From Aptenodytes patagonicus (taxonomy: Eukaryota > Chordata > Aves > Sphenisciformes > Spheniscidae), in NCBI RefSeq assembly GCF_965638725.1, contig NC_134950.1:142839636-142903635 (forward strand): 64,000 nucleotides of DNA, in the 5' to 3' direction. Under the pieces are notes generated by a model, which saw only the letters and a list, made by a program, of their open reading frames with translations, was not told where the DNA came from and made no database searches. Below are positions 28,431 through 40,900 of this stretch, piece after piece (the stretch's first letter is position 1; the number at the start of each line of letters is the position of its first letter). The position numbers and the translations under genes were made by a program.

Positions 28431-31400
28431 TGTACACATTCTTCTGTAGCTCTCAAAAAAGCTTTACAAAGGTAGGTATAAAACCAATAGGAAGGGATGA
28501 GGGTTTTAATTGATTTTTTTTTTTAATTGGCCATATTTTGTAGTGTGTGTTTGTTATGGTTAAATAGCTCAATGTCTTTAACATTACTCAAATACTTGGT
28601 TCTGCATTGTCTTTCCCGGTTCAAAAGAGAAATGTTAACCTGAGAGATGAGGTTATAGGCATCATAAATGCATCTTGGTTTAGTCTGAGTTACAGTATTA
28701 ATGTTTGGTTTAGATCGTTTAGATTGCATTCATTTTGGTTTTAAGGAACTCATGAAAACAACATTGCTAAGGGACTGAACTGAGCTCACTGGGCCTGAGA
28801 TTCTAAAATTACATAAAAAGGAGGACTACAGGAGCTTGAACCAGCAGTCACTGAAGTCATCAAGGCTTTGGGTTGGACCTGTAGTTCCTGAAAACAATGT
28901 TTAAGGGGCTCAAACTAAATTTTTACTTAGCCACAATGAATCCATTCAATGAAATTTTGCACTGTATTATTACTACTTGCTCATCCCTATAACATATACC
29001 ATCAAATACAAAAAATATATAGCTAGCTGAAAAATTGTTAACTGCATTTTCAAAAACGAAAGATAACACTGGGGTTGTGTTCCTCTATCAGAGCAGCTAG
29101 GTGTGTAAAAGGTTTGCCTTTGTACCAATGAGCAGGCTACTTAGATCTTGTATTCTAGTATGCAGAAATAGTAAATACCACATTTTTCACCCCTCAGATT
29201 CATTGGGAAGGAAATAGATAGAGCTCTCTCTTTACATTGCACAGGAACCACTTCTTATAGGGGAAGTTAAGATGAGCTGTTGGTGTAGACCAGACGGAAG
29301 CAAGACCATAATATACCAGAGAAGAGTGTTTCAAAGGCACAATGTCTTCGAGCTGCACAGATTGCACACCATTCATGGATCAAGGCTGTGCTGAAAGGAA
29401 CAGTCTAGCCCTGAATATTTTATTTTCCAGAATCCAGTCTAATGAATTCTTTTGCTGTAGAAGCAACAGATTAGAAATAGAGCTGTGAGAATATGACGTA
29501 TTTTGCATTTCCAAATGCAGACGAATTTAAAACTACCAATAATTTGTACTATAAGCCGTTTTATCCTGATGGGAACTGAAATGAATGAATTCAGATCCTC
29601 TCCCAAAAGGATGTGAGAATGGAAAAGCTGACAGATCTTTCACTGCAGCAGCTCAGCACAGTAAACTATTGTGGTGCAAATCACTGAGTTGATCATGAGA
29701 AAACAGCAAATTTTAGCAGGCTTTATCTCTAAAAGTATTAAGATGATCCACGTTTTTGATAACTCAAAATGACAAATAATCAATCTAGTGTGCTTTCACA
29801 ATAAACAAAATAATATGATTTCTCCAAAATCACATGGATATTTTAAGTCTTCTTACTAACAGTATCTGTGGAGTTTAAGAGCCTTTTTCAAACTCTGCAT
29901 TAGGAGAGAAGCTGAATCTCAAGATTTTTTTTAATGTATATTCCAAGTAAACGTTGATCTCTCTTCAGCAGGAATGAGCTGAGCTACAGCACATCAACCT
30001 AGTGAGCAAAATGGTTTAATTGCCCACAACATTGTCACCTTTGTTAAACGTTCTGAGGATATCAAAACATTTCTCATAGAATCAGACCGAAGATAATCTC
30101 ACGAGCAACATGCAGGAAACCTACTCATCTTTAGTTATGTGGAATATACATATATGTGATAGAAAAAAGGAACAGCACAAACAGAAAATATTGAATCTCT
30201 GTGAGAGTATAGCTTGTCTCCTGGGACAAATGATCCATGCTGTTCCCAAAAGAGGAGGGGAAAAAAATCACTGCTGAATGAGAGATGCAGCAGTATTTTT
30301 AAGAACAAATACTTTCTCTATTTAAAAGAACAGTTCAACCTTTTTTTCTCGGTTCAGCTCAATAATATTCCTATGGTGAGGTGAAGTGCTTTTCAAAAGC
30401 ATAGTATGAAAAGGGTTGGAAAATAGAATTTTCAATAATAATTGATATCTCCCATCACTTTAAAAAAATCTGCCTTACACTTCAGATAATTAAGTAGTTT
30501 GTTTTTCAAATGCAAAGATGTACTGAAGTTGGACTAAGCAGTATTTTCAGAATAGCAGCCTCCACAACTCCTGTTGGAGCAATTAAAAAAAAAAAAAAAG
30601 AAAATGATCAGTAAAGATATTTCCCTCAGATAGGAGATCTCAGGATATTAGAAGATGAAACTTCACCAATGTTCTGTTCCTCAGTTTCAAGCAACGCCAC
30701 ATTTTTTCTACTAGACTGTAAAAATAACATAAAGTCCTTATGTCATAAGGAACTGAAAAATATCTTCTGTCTGAATGTGGTTATCTTGGGACAGCCAGAT
30801 CAGATTGCCTTGGAGGGCAAAGAGATTATACAGCACTGGAGGATCTGATTCAACCTGTCGAATTCTCAGAGATTATTTAAACCATGATGCTTGGTTTTAC
30901 TTCCATTTTATCACTAAGAATTCTTTGGCACAAAGAACCTGTGACAAAGGTTTATCAAGCACAATGACTTCATTTTAGTTTCTTTTCAAGCAAATATCAG
31001 AGTACTTTACAAAATTGAACATTAACATGTTTTGGAAAAAATCAAGTATTTTAAATTATCTGCAGTTTGGACTGTTGAGGGTGCTCAGTAGGAACCTGAG
31101 CTACCAAGCCATAGTATTACTTGGTAACAAATATCTATTAAGGATCATACCTTCAGAAAATTCAGTAAGTATACATTTTAATATAGAAGTGTTTATATGA
31201 TACATGACTGGTTGAAAGTAAATCAATCTCTGTAATTGCTTGTAATAGTTAATGTGCTACAAGATTTATTTTTTGACGTAGTAGAATTATTCTCACACTT
31301 CTGAGAATAAGCAGTATCTACACTTCACAGCATAACAGCTGCCAGATTTTTTTAATAGACTTTCATCCTCCTAACATATGAAACGTCTCCAGAGAGCTTT

Positions 31401-34400
31401 AAAAATGAGGTGACTCATATTCTTAATGGGCAAGAATATTTTAATAATATCATTGTTACAGGATTTTCTTTTTTAGATGGAACAACTCTCATGAACACAT
31501 CAAAGAGAACATGGTAACATCCGGGAGCTTCAGCTTGTATTTACTATATTATTGTCTTCTAAAGAATTGTACTTAATAGAAAATGTGCCATTCGGTTCAT
31601 ATTACCACCATGCAAATCTATTCAGTGAAGAACTATTTTGTTGATGCAACCTCCTCCCAGGAAGTTTTATTTATTAAACAGTTTCTGTTAGTACCCTGCT
31701 CCCTTCTCATCCTCAACCTTGTAGAAAAGGCAAGCACATCTTACGAATTTTTAGCCTCTGAAAACATTGGAGGGAAGATGGGATGGTTAATGGCAGTGGT
31801 AAATCAATGTAAGAACCCTTGGCCAGCTCTGCCATAGCCTTTTTTTGACAAATCATTGTATCTGTGTCTCAATTTCTCATTTATGAAGCAGGAACAATGA
31901 TCCTTGTTGTCTCTCTCCCATTCTGTGTTTTCTTTCAGACTGTAAGCCTCTTTGGGAAAGAAATTACTATTTGCAACATGTATGTATAATGGCCAAAACT
32001 ACACGGTTTGGGTTTGTGCTGGATTATTCAATAATACTGTTGCAGACTATAATAAAATAAATTCATAGCATACTGCAGGGGCTAGATTGCTTACCCGAGT
32101 CCACAGTAAATGAAGATAACCTCAATTCAAGTATATCCGCATTTCAGAATACAACTGATGACTACAGGTTGTGTGTGTGTTTAAACTAATATTTTCAAGT
32201 AAATACTTATAAAGGAGATTTATTTATTTTTTTATTATTGTTCTCAGATGGGAATCAGTGCAAATTGCAACCATGCCAGTTCTCATCTTCCTACTGTCTA
32301 CTTGTCTTTATTAAGGATAAACCTGATTCTTGAATGCCTCGCTAATGCTCTGGTGAATTTCCACAAACACCAACTCCATCTAAACAATGGATTAACTAAC
32401 ACAGCTCTTTTGATTCAAAATGTCAGGTATGAAAAATAGATAGTCACTCCACATGCTCCATCCCTGCCATTCAAATGAAAAGTATTTGACAGGAAAGAGC
32501 ACTTCGTGTGCTGTTTGCAAGACAGTTTGCAAGGAGTTTGATAATGACAATAAGGGAGAGAAATAGTGTAGGATAGTGGAAGAAAGTACAATAACAACAA
32601 TGTTCAGTGTCAACCAGACAAGAGGAAAGAGAAGTACTGCACAGCTCACCGGTCATGAATTGCCAAAAAGAGTGTATTAACCTCCACTTGGACAGAAACA
32701 TTAAAAGTTAGGACTTTGGACAATATCTAGAGTGAAACCAATTTTGCACACAGAAAAACCCAGGCAAGCCCTTGTGCTCACAACTGTTTCATTTTAAGTC
32801 CACAGAAGTATAGGAAAGTAATGCTGACTAAACATCATGAAAGTCACTATTACAGGCTGACTCCTATTTGGCAAAGTTTTGGTCCTACCTTGATGGTCAG
32901 AGATGCTAGCACCGCTCCAACCTGGAGCCCTCTAATTCTAAAACTGGCTGTCATTTCAGCAGCTTCACTATCCTAGTATGTATTTTCCAGCTTATGAAAG
33001 CAGAAACAAATCATTAATTAAATCTCTGAAGCTGTCAATAGGCTAAAGGTTTTCAGCAGATCACTAAGCTAGAATCGTGTTTATCACAGACACAAGTGGC
33101 CAAGCAGTCCTTACATTAACATAATTTGCTCAAGTGATGACTAGAATTGGTCTACATTAGCCTCTCACTAATCTGCTTGTAGGAATATAACACTCTCTAG
33201 AGTCTCTTCCACTCTGTATGGATTGGCTCCTTCACTTCATAATGTTAATGCACAAAAGAATATGCTCTACTTTCCACCGGCTTTCTATCTGCAGGTCTGT
33301 GATACAAACAGTACAAACTAAATGCCTTATAGAGCTAAATTATCTAACTATAGACATAAATACAAAACAGCAGAACATGAGCTGAAGAATTAAACACCAT
33401 TAAACTAGATAAATAATTTTGCTAAGAAATTTGAAAACAGATTAAAGATTGAAAGGCCATTTATAAACTGCAATGGTGTTCCAGACACTGGGAGCAGTGT
33501 GGCAAGAAAAATAAAAGACTAGCAGATGGATCAGAGAGGACACAAAAGACCGAAAATATTCATATAGGTGACTGGAGGAAGTTTAAGGGGAGCATCATTT
33601 CCCCCCCCCCCGATTTCCAAATTTTGAGCAGAAACTCAAACAGGTAGCAACTGTGTCCATAAAACACAGCATGAAATGTTTTGTACTTCCTTATCTGGAT
33701 GAGAACCAGAGGGCAAGTGAAGTGTTATGGGAAGATTAAAAAATGTCTTAACATGTGAAAGTTCAGCTGTCAATTAATAATAATACTTACAGTCCAGGGT
33801 AGATGAGAAACCTTCAATGTCATTTCTGGGATATCTGATACTATGCAAATTTCTGAAGTAACTAATTCACAGATACAGCTAAATGGGGAATAGAATTACA
33901 GCACATGCAAATCTTATGAAATCTTAAGGAAATAATACACAAAAGGGAAAATTATCATTCCTATTGCTTCAACTGACAAACAGCTCACTACCACTGGGCT
34001 TCCAAAATACTTGACTTCCTAGTTTACTCTCTCCCCCTCCTGATGGTTTTCCATTTTCTTATTTGAATTTCTGTCTTATTACTTAAAGAAATATAATAAC
34101 CTAGGTTTGGGAAAAAAAAAAAGCCTCCACATGTTTTTTAAGATTATATTATATAGATAGCACAGAAGGCAGGAGAATGTACCAAATTAAGTGACAAGTG
34201 GAGCATATCCCATAGTATGCTGTAGTAGCAATGTGATACAGTAAACATGACTGGAAGGTGAGTCTCACTGAGTCAACATGTGATTCCAATCCTTATTTGT
34301 CCTTTCACAAATTAAATGCAGCTGGGGCAAAGTTTAACACAAGGCTCAGATGCAGAAAAGATCTTACAAGAAGAGGGCTAATATTTATGGCTAGCTCACT

Positions 34401-36430
34401 CTTTCAAAAGCTCTAGGTTTGTGCAATTGAGGGCTGGGAAAGTCAGTTCTCTGCCCATAAAATGTGACATTTCCAACTGTGGTGTGGTTAATAGTTACAC
34501 CTCAGAGGGCTGTACTTTATCTTTACTTGAATCTTACAGCAATTTTTATTACGTCATCCAAAGAATCTCAGTTTGCAAGAGGATGTGGAGTTCTATAAAA
34601 CAGCAAAAATGGACTTTTTTTTAAGGTCAGGAGATGAACTGGTTAGTTGATTAAAGCAACGAGTACTTTGCCCAAATGGGGAAAAAATATTAGTAACGTA
34701 ATGAATGTAGCACCATGCTTCAGGGTGTTTCATGCATCCAGTCAGCTTTGCCAAAGAACTAAGCTTGTGAAAAGTAGTAAGTACACCTTATTTCATGCAT
34801 CGCTTGCAGTAACTGTTTTCTGTAGTTACATTTCTGTATTTCTGCTACACTAAAAATATCTCCATGGGAGATAAGAGAGGTGCTAGAACAACCAGATGGC
34901 ACTTGCTTATATTTATAACGTTCACGTCTGGTGATAAACTATATGAAACATGATAAAAGATTAAGAAATGCCTGCACTATTGTGAGGAATAAATGTTTAA
35001 AACTAATTTTTTGAGGTTTTATAGTAATCTCAGTTAACGCTTTAAGACATTAAGCTGGACAATGCTAAAAGTTGTCTGTAACTTGCAGAATGTTGGCCTT
35101 GTGAACTAGAAATGAGCTAGCTTAAGTTCCTGATTCTAGGTATATTCACATGCATACCTAACTGTTGGCATAAAAATAGTTCCATAATTACAAAAGTATA
35201 ATGCTTTTCAGATCAAGGTTTATTCAGGACTATTTGCCCTCCTATCTTACCCTGGTGCAACTAAGAAAAATAATACTTTTAAATTTACCAAATAAAATCT
35301 CCCTTTGTGTCTTGGTGCTGCTCCTGCAACGGTTAAAGTACTACTTTCACATGCTGTGAGATTTTCTTTTTTCACCGTTCTCCAGGAGATTTGCACATGT
35401 AAATGCCATTAAAAGACACAATGAGTTCTTCAGGTTCACTTATGAAGAAAAACTACCAAAACCCAATGCCAGACCTGGCTGAAGGGATCCCAGATCGTCA
35501 TCCACTGCAGAGAGACCTTTTGTCACTTACTAGCACCACTTCCCTTTCGAGAGGTAAGTAACTCTATGAACATTTTCTCTCTCAAAAACAGTAATACCTG
35601 GAATTCATTTGACTAATCAGGTAATACTTGTAACGCAAGTATTTACACCTGAGCCTGTTACTCCCTCATAGTCAAGAGAACTCATGTCCAGAGAATGATT
35701 AATCTCATAGGGAATTAAAATAAATCAGATAAACCACACCCTAAAATGCACGTTCTTCTATTTGCTTTAAAAAGAGCTCTAGATGAGCAGCACAGCTTAA
35801 CAGTGTCTACAGTATAACATCTAAAGGCAAATGAGATATCTAACATCAGGTTTCCTGTAGGCCAAACTTCGAGCTGCTGAAGTGTGTTATACCTTTTTCT
35901 CTAAGACTGAGGACCCCATTAAGAGATTTGTCTCCCATGAAAATATTTGCTCACTGTTACTGTGTTTAAACACAAAGACCATCCTATTAGAGTTTCTGCA
36001 GTTCTGGAAAGCAATCCCATACTTCTTGCCATAAACCCATTCCAGTTTGTCAGCACACCATGTGCACTATGTACACCATCCTCAGGTATGACCTGCTGTT
36101 AGTGGTCACACCAGTGCCAAACAGGAAAATTATACAACCTCCCACATCTTACCTGAAATTCCTCACGTTATACAGCATTTAATTAAATTATCCCTTTTGA
36201 CTTCTTCAGTGCTCTGGGTGTGCATGCTTAGCTATCTACCCATGAGGATCCCAAGTCTTTTTCAGAACTACTGTCTCACAGTAAAGTCCCTGTTGCTGTA
36301 AACATCTTGCGTTTTCGCTCCTAGATATGCAACTTGCAGTGAAGTGGTTCAGCTATGCCTCACAGAAACACCAAGACACTGACATGAGCACTTCAGACCT
36401 CTGTAAGGTTCAGCAAATGATGCCCCATTA
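28431..36430. other. Intergenic DNA upstream of ICA1, no gene recognised
   Basis: This 8 kb is AT-rich and has no exon or RNA gene I can support. Simple sequence includes an A tract at 30585-30599, a TG run at 32169-32180, and a C11 run at 33601-33611. No intact repeat element was recognised. Being directly upstream of the ICA1 promoter, it is where proximal enhancers would be expected, but no specific element can be named. Confidence 0.55.
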
Positions 36431-37014
36431 CCGTCTTCATTTCCACTCTTCTTTCCTCGTTTTCTAGAGTTCCCTCCAATCCACTCTTCTTCAACCCTTT
36501 CCTTGGGCCCTACCAACTCGACCTCATCTCCTCAACTCCCGCTTTCATTCCCTGTGTTGTGCTTAACCTGCTACTCTCTTCACGTGCAATACAGGAAAGT
36601 TAACACTTCCCCATTTAGGTGGGATAATTTTTCGCCCTATCTTGCTACTCCCCCATTTCTCCTTTTACCTCCCACCTATCCAACATATAGTTTTCAAATA
36701 CCACCTGTGAACTTTTCCCCTCATTTCAAGCTCCAAAATCAGCTTAAAATCCACCTCGAGTACTTTACTCAAAACAGTTGTCACAAAATCCAAAATGACC
36801 CATTTCTGACCCAAGCTCAAAACCAATGCCCTCCTTATCCCGTTCAACATTGCCACCTGCCCACCACATCAAAGGGCCTTTGTCTCCCAAGTTTCCACTT
36901 GCTTGATCACAACTGCATATTTACGGCAGCCAAAACATTTTAGGATTTCCTTGATGCTCCTCGTGGGATACCTATGGCACCCAGCAGGCTGGGGCTGAAG
37001 AGAAGGGCCTGGGG
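36431..37014. other. Pyrimidine-rich stretch abutting the CpG island
   Basis: The plus strand here is strongly biased to C and T, with many CTCC, TTCC and CCACC words. The low purine content removes stop codons and leaves a 146-codon frame at 36503-36943. The translation is rich in Pro, Ser, Phe and Leu, consistent with composition alone, and resembles no known domain. It may be a strand-asymmetric flank of the promoter or an old unrecognised element. Confidence 0.35.
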
Positions 37015-37905
37015 TTTTGGACGAGGTGGTGACAGGAGCCCCAGAAGGGCCCAAACCCGGGGAGATCCTCCCGCCGCTTTCCCCTCAGGCCTCCCTCTCA
37101 GGGCGGCCGAGAAAGGAGGAGGAAACGCGGCGCGGCCGAAGCCAACGCCAGGAAGCGGCCAGCCCCGGGCGCCACGGACCTGGCAGCCACCGCCTCCCGC
37201 CTCGGGGGCTGGGCGGGCGGCGGCTCCGCCCCGCTGCGGGGTCCGCCCGCCCCGGCAGAGGCGGCTCCGTTCGCCCCTGTGACGCCAGCGGCGCTGGAAC
37301 ACCTGGAGGGGCGGCGGCGCCTCCGGCTCGGCCCTCCCCTCCGCCGCGGGCAAGGTGAGTGCAAGAAGGGGGGACCCGCTGGGCTCCGTGCCGGAGCCTG
37401 CCGGGGAAAACGGGTTCCGCCAGCAGCTGCTGCGGCCGGTGCCGGGCAGCCCCGGGTGGGCGCCGCCTCCCCCGCGGGCTGCCCGCACGCCCGCCTCTTG
37501 GGGGGAAGGAGGCGGGGCGGCGGTCGGGCCTGAAGCGCTGGTGCCCGTCAGGGCTCGGCGACGGGTGTAGCCGGGGCCGGACCTGTCCGGGAGTGAAATT
37601 TCCGAGGCACAAGATGGCATCTGCCCCTCCTTTTTGCCTTGTGTTCCCCCTCCCGCCGTGCGGTTATCTCGCCATGATTATTGCATTTACCCGTTCTGCC
37701 TCCCTTCCTCCCGTACATCCTCTCTGGCTGTCTGCCCGCTGGAAGCGGGGAGGATGGGGAGGAAAACGGCCGCTTCTCCTCAGCAGTTCCGGCTTGGCTG
37801 CCAGGCTCCGGGCTGAGGCGCAGGTTGTCCGGCTGCGGTGTAGTGCCGCTCTCCGGGTGGCGGCGGCCCTTGTTTTTACCTGAGGGCTTCGGGCCGGCTG
37901 GGTTA
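37015..37905 (+). promoter_or_regulatory. ICA1: CpG island with ICA1 promoter
   Basis: This is the only dense CpG cluster in the window. It starts abruptly after the pyrimidine-rich stretch and fades by about 37.9 kb. It contains Sp1-type GC boxes at 37211-37216 (GGGCGG) and, on the opposite strand, 37226-37231 and 37243-37248. A TGACG half CRE lies at 37280-37284, and a YY1-like AAGATGGC at 37611-37618. No TATA box is evident, which fits a broad CpG promoter. A consensus donor at 37355 marks the end of a first exon, and the next downstream gene is ICA1 on the same strand. Long frames in both directions here are GC-composition artefacts. The exact transcription start cannot be set from sequence alone. 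Confidence 0.8.
37250..37354 (+). other. ICA1: ICA1 exon 1, noncoding (start approximate)
   Basis: The 3' boundary is a near-perfect donor, CAAG at 37351-37354 followed by GTGAGT. The 5' boundary is a guess placed just after the GC boxes. No ATG occurs between 37141 and 37354, so the exon is untranslated. Reading upstream from the exon 2 start codon in frame through the inferred splice meets TGA at 37280-37282. That supports the exon 2 ATG as the true start if transcription begins upstream of that point. Joining this exon to exon 2 is inferred from order, strand and splice signals. A cDNA would settle it. Confidence 0.6.
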
Positions 37906-40900
37906 TGAGGGTTGGCAGGGCTTCCTTGTGGCTAAGGCAATGTCAGTTATCAAACCAGGCACCGAGGCGTTAACAGCTGGCGAAACTGGAATTAAAAAAC
38001 CCCAAACGTCCCATTTTAAAGCTTCTATTTTGTGGAAGGTTGATCTTGATAATCAGATTTGATCTGCATCCATCCACCTGGAACATGAATGCTGTTTATC
38101 TGCTATAGTCATTTAGAATAAGAAGGAAGAAAAGGAAATTACTTGAAACATCAGGTTAGTTTTTAGTAAGAGGAAAGGGTGAAGGGCACTGTGCTCTTTT
38201 ATTCATTGGTATCATTGTGTGTATGTTCAGTGCCAAATGTAAATAAGTCTCCTGTTCCATACTGTTTTGCGTAGTGCTGATAGCCTCGAGGTCCTGCATG
38301 GACCCTCTTAAAACAGTAATTCAGTTCTGCCTCAGTTCAAATTTATAAATGTGAACTGAATTGGGTAATCTCAGGGGTACGTCGTTTAACCCCCTACCCC
38401 CAAGTTACATTGTGTGGGTATTTTGGAAGCTTGTTATTGAAGTTGTTCTTCTGTTTGGTTGTTTGTATTCTTTTGCCCCTGCCTGCAAGCCTTGCTTTAA
38501 ACCAAGGTGACTGTTTATTTCCAGGAAGCACCTTTTTGTTGGGGTTTCCCCCCCCCCGTGTTTCATTCTGTTATCCTCTTTCTTTTGGTTTCTGGATGGA
38601 TTTTATTTAATTTGGATCTTAGAAAGCAGCTGTGGCTCTTGTTGCAGAGCAGACTTCTTGGAAATAAACTGTTCTTGTGTTTCAGTCTAGCAAGGCTGTT
38701 GTAAGGAAAAAACTGTGTTTGATCACTTTTCCAAAGTGTTGGGCAGAGAAAATGGTGGGCTGGGTTTTGGAGTCTGTAGTGCAGGCTGTGTTCGGTTATG
38801 GTCTTTCATCTGACTTTTTTCGGTAATCTACTCTTTTTCCACTTTGCCTATCCAAGCTTCCCAAGGAGTGAGTGGAAGTACCACTTGACAGTGCTATCTG
38901 CCTGGCACTGATCTAGGAGTTGCAGCTCGTAGTGGTACTTAGCATGAAGTCCAGGAACATCTCATTTAGACATGAGCAATTTTTTTATACTGCCCTTTGA
39001 ATAGGGTAGCCTATTGATTTAAACTGAGTAACTTTATGATTTAAGATTTATGTTAATACCACTAAAGAAGGAATTTAGCGTAAAGCTACAGAGATCTTTT
39101 GTGTAGTAAACTGCCATAACTAGTATAACCAATTATGCTTTTCCCATGGCAAGGTCTCCTGGAAGATGATGTGGCAGTTAAATGCTGCCAAACCTTGGTT
39201 CAAAGGAGTTTCTAAAGTTTCTTTACTGTCAAAGCTTCGTGGGGGAAACATTGTTATTTCCAGAAAGGTTCAAGCAATGGCGTACTCAAGAGTTAGATGC
39301 TGGTAATTGGAATTTGCTTGCTTCTTAATTAAGAAAGAATTAAGTGCTTTTTAGATAATGGTGATTTCTTCCATTGTGATTGTGGGAGCTGAGATTCAAA
39401 TATGCACGTTCCTGAAGGTTTGCAGGTTTAAGAGGACCAGTTATGACTGTATGGAAGGGGGAAGGTTTCTTGAACATTTTTCTTTCACAAGATTGTATTA
39501 TTGGGGTGTGGAGGGAATCACGTAGTGCAAAGTAAAATTCCTGTTGAACCCTACTACAGGGTCGGGTTTTTTCCCCTTAGCAGAGTTTCAGGCCCACCCA
39601 CCTTGCCTGTTCTTCTCTGTTATCCAGACTCTACAGGGCTGCTAAATTGTTCTGATGAATTCCTAAGTAACCTTTTCTGGAAGAAATGAATAATAACAGC
39701 TCTTTTCACTCTTAAACTAGTGTTGAAAGCTGTTGGTACGAGTTGGCAGAAAAAAATGTGCTAATATCTCAGCTAAACTAAAAGTCAAGAAATGTCCTCA
39801 AAGACTCTTTTTAATACTTTTTTTCAAAATCTTCTCCAACAGTGTTGCTCTGAAGTAGTTGATTCTTCAAGATGTTTTGCCACTTCTCAATCATAAAATC
39901 ACTCTAAAGACAAAATTATGCCACGTGATGCAGAAGCGTTAAAAATACAAAAACCTGGAGAGTGAAGAATGTTAAACAATGAACCAAGCAGTCAAGAACA
40001 GTAGAAACATTTGACCTTTTACATGTTGCTAGTAATAATAGCCTCACGGTAGTTTTTCCTGTGGCTATTGTTAGCCATGGCAAACTGAGGGGTGTTTTGA
40101 CCGGTTATGCAATCGCTTACGTCAACCTCGGGAACTGTCTGTTCTGAGTCACTGAAACAGTACTCGGGTCCATCTTGCGAGTAGCTTCATAGGGATCACT
40201 GCTGCTCTAGGAACAGTCGGCTGGTGTGCCAGGACCTGTGAACAGTAATATAAAAGTCTAGTGGACTGTGCATCTATCAAGAATATACAGCCTGTATTGA
40301 TCGTGGTATTTACTCAAAGGGCGGTGAAAGAAGATCACCCTGTATTGTTGTTGCTGTGCATGCTAAAACTGTTTCGTTAATCAAATGTCTTATCCATGGA
40401 TGTGAAATGATCTCCTGAGGGAATCTAGAGAAAATTATTTTCTCCTGTTCCCTCCCCCAGCATTGTTTTCCCTCGCCTATAATAACATTGCTTCCTGGCT
40501 TCCGCGTGGATGAAGAGGCAGGAGGGAGGCAGAAATTTGAGAGTGTTGACTGTGTCAGCAAATAGGGTATCTAAATAAGAGAGCCATTAGTTTGAACTTC
40601 TAAAAACCAGATTTGTTCATATTTATTATAGTATACACTTGAAAAGGGTTTCATGACTTTTTTTGTACATCCGCTGCTTTTCTCATAGGTTCTACAAAGG
40701 CAAGGTTTCCTGAGGTTAAGACTCTAGACTGATTACGCGTAGAATGTGTCACAAAAGCCATCATCATATTGTCTTTTATAATCTATGCACAGCAGGTGTT
40801 CCATATGGCATTTTCTTTAATAGCATTTGGCTACTAAATTTAAAAATACTGTTTTTTAAACTAAGAGAACAAATGTGTATTACAAAACAATATGATAGTC

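Noticed and set aside
36503..36943. A 146-codon plus-strand frame
   Set aside because: It comes from the pyrimidine-rich composition. There is no recognisable domain and no splice or promoter context.
36940..37620. A 226-codon minus-strand open frame and several overlapping frames in the CpG island
   Set aside because: GC-rich sequence has few stop codons. The translations are Ala, Gly, Pro and Arg rich in every frame, with no domain, and the frame crosses the ICA1 exon 1 donor.
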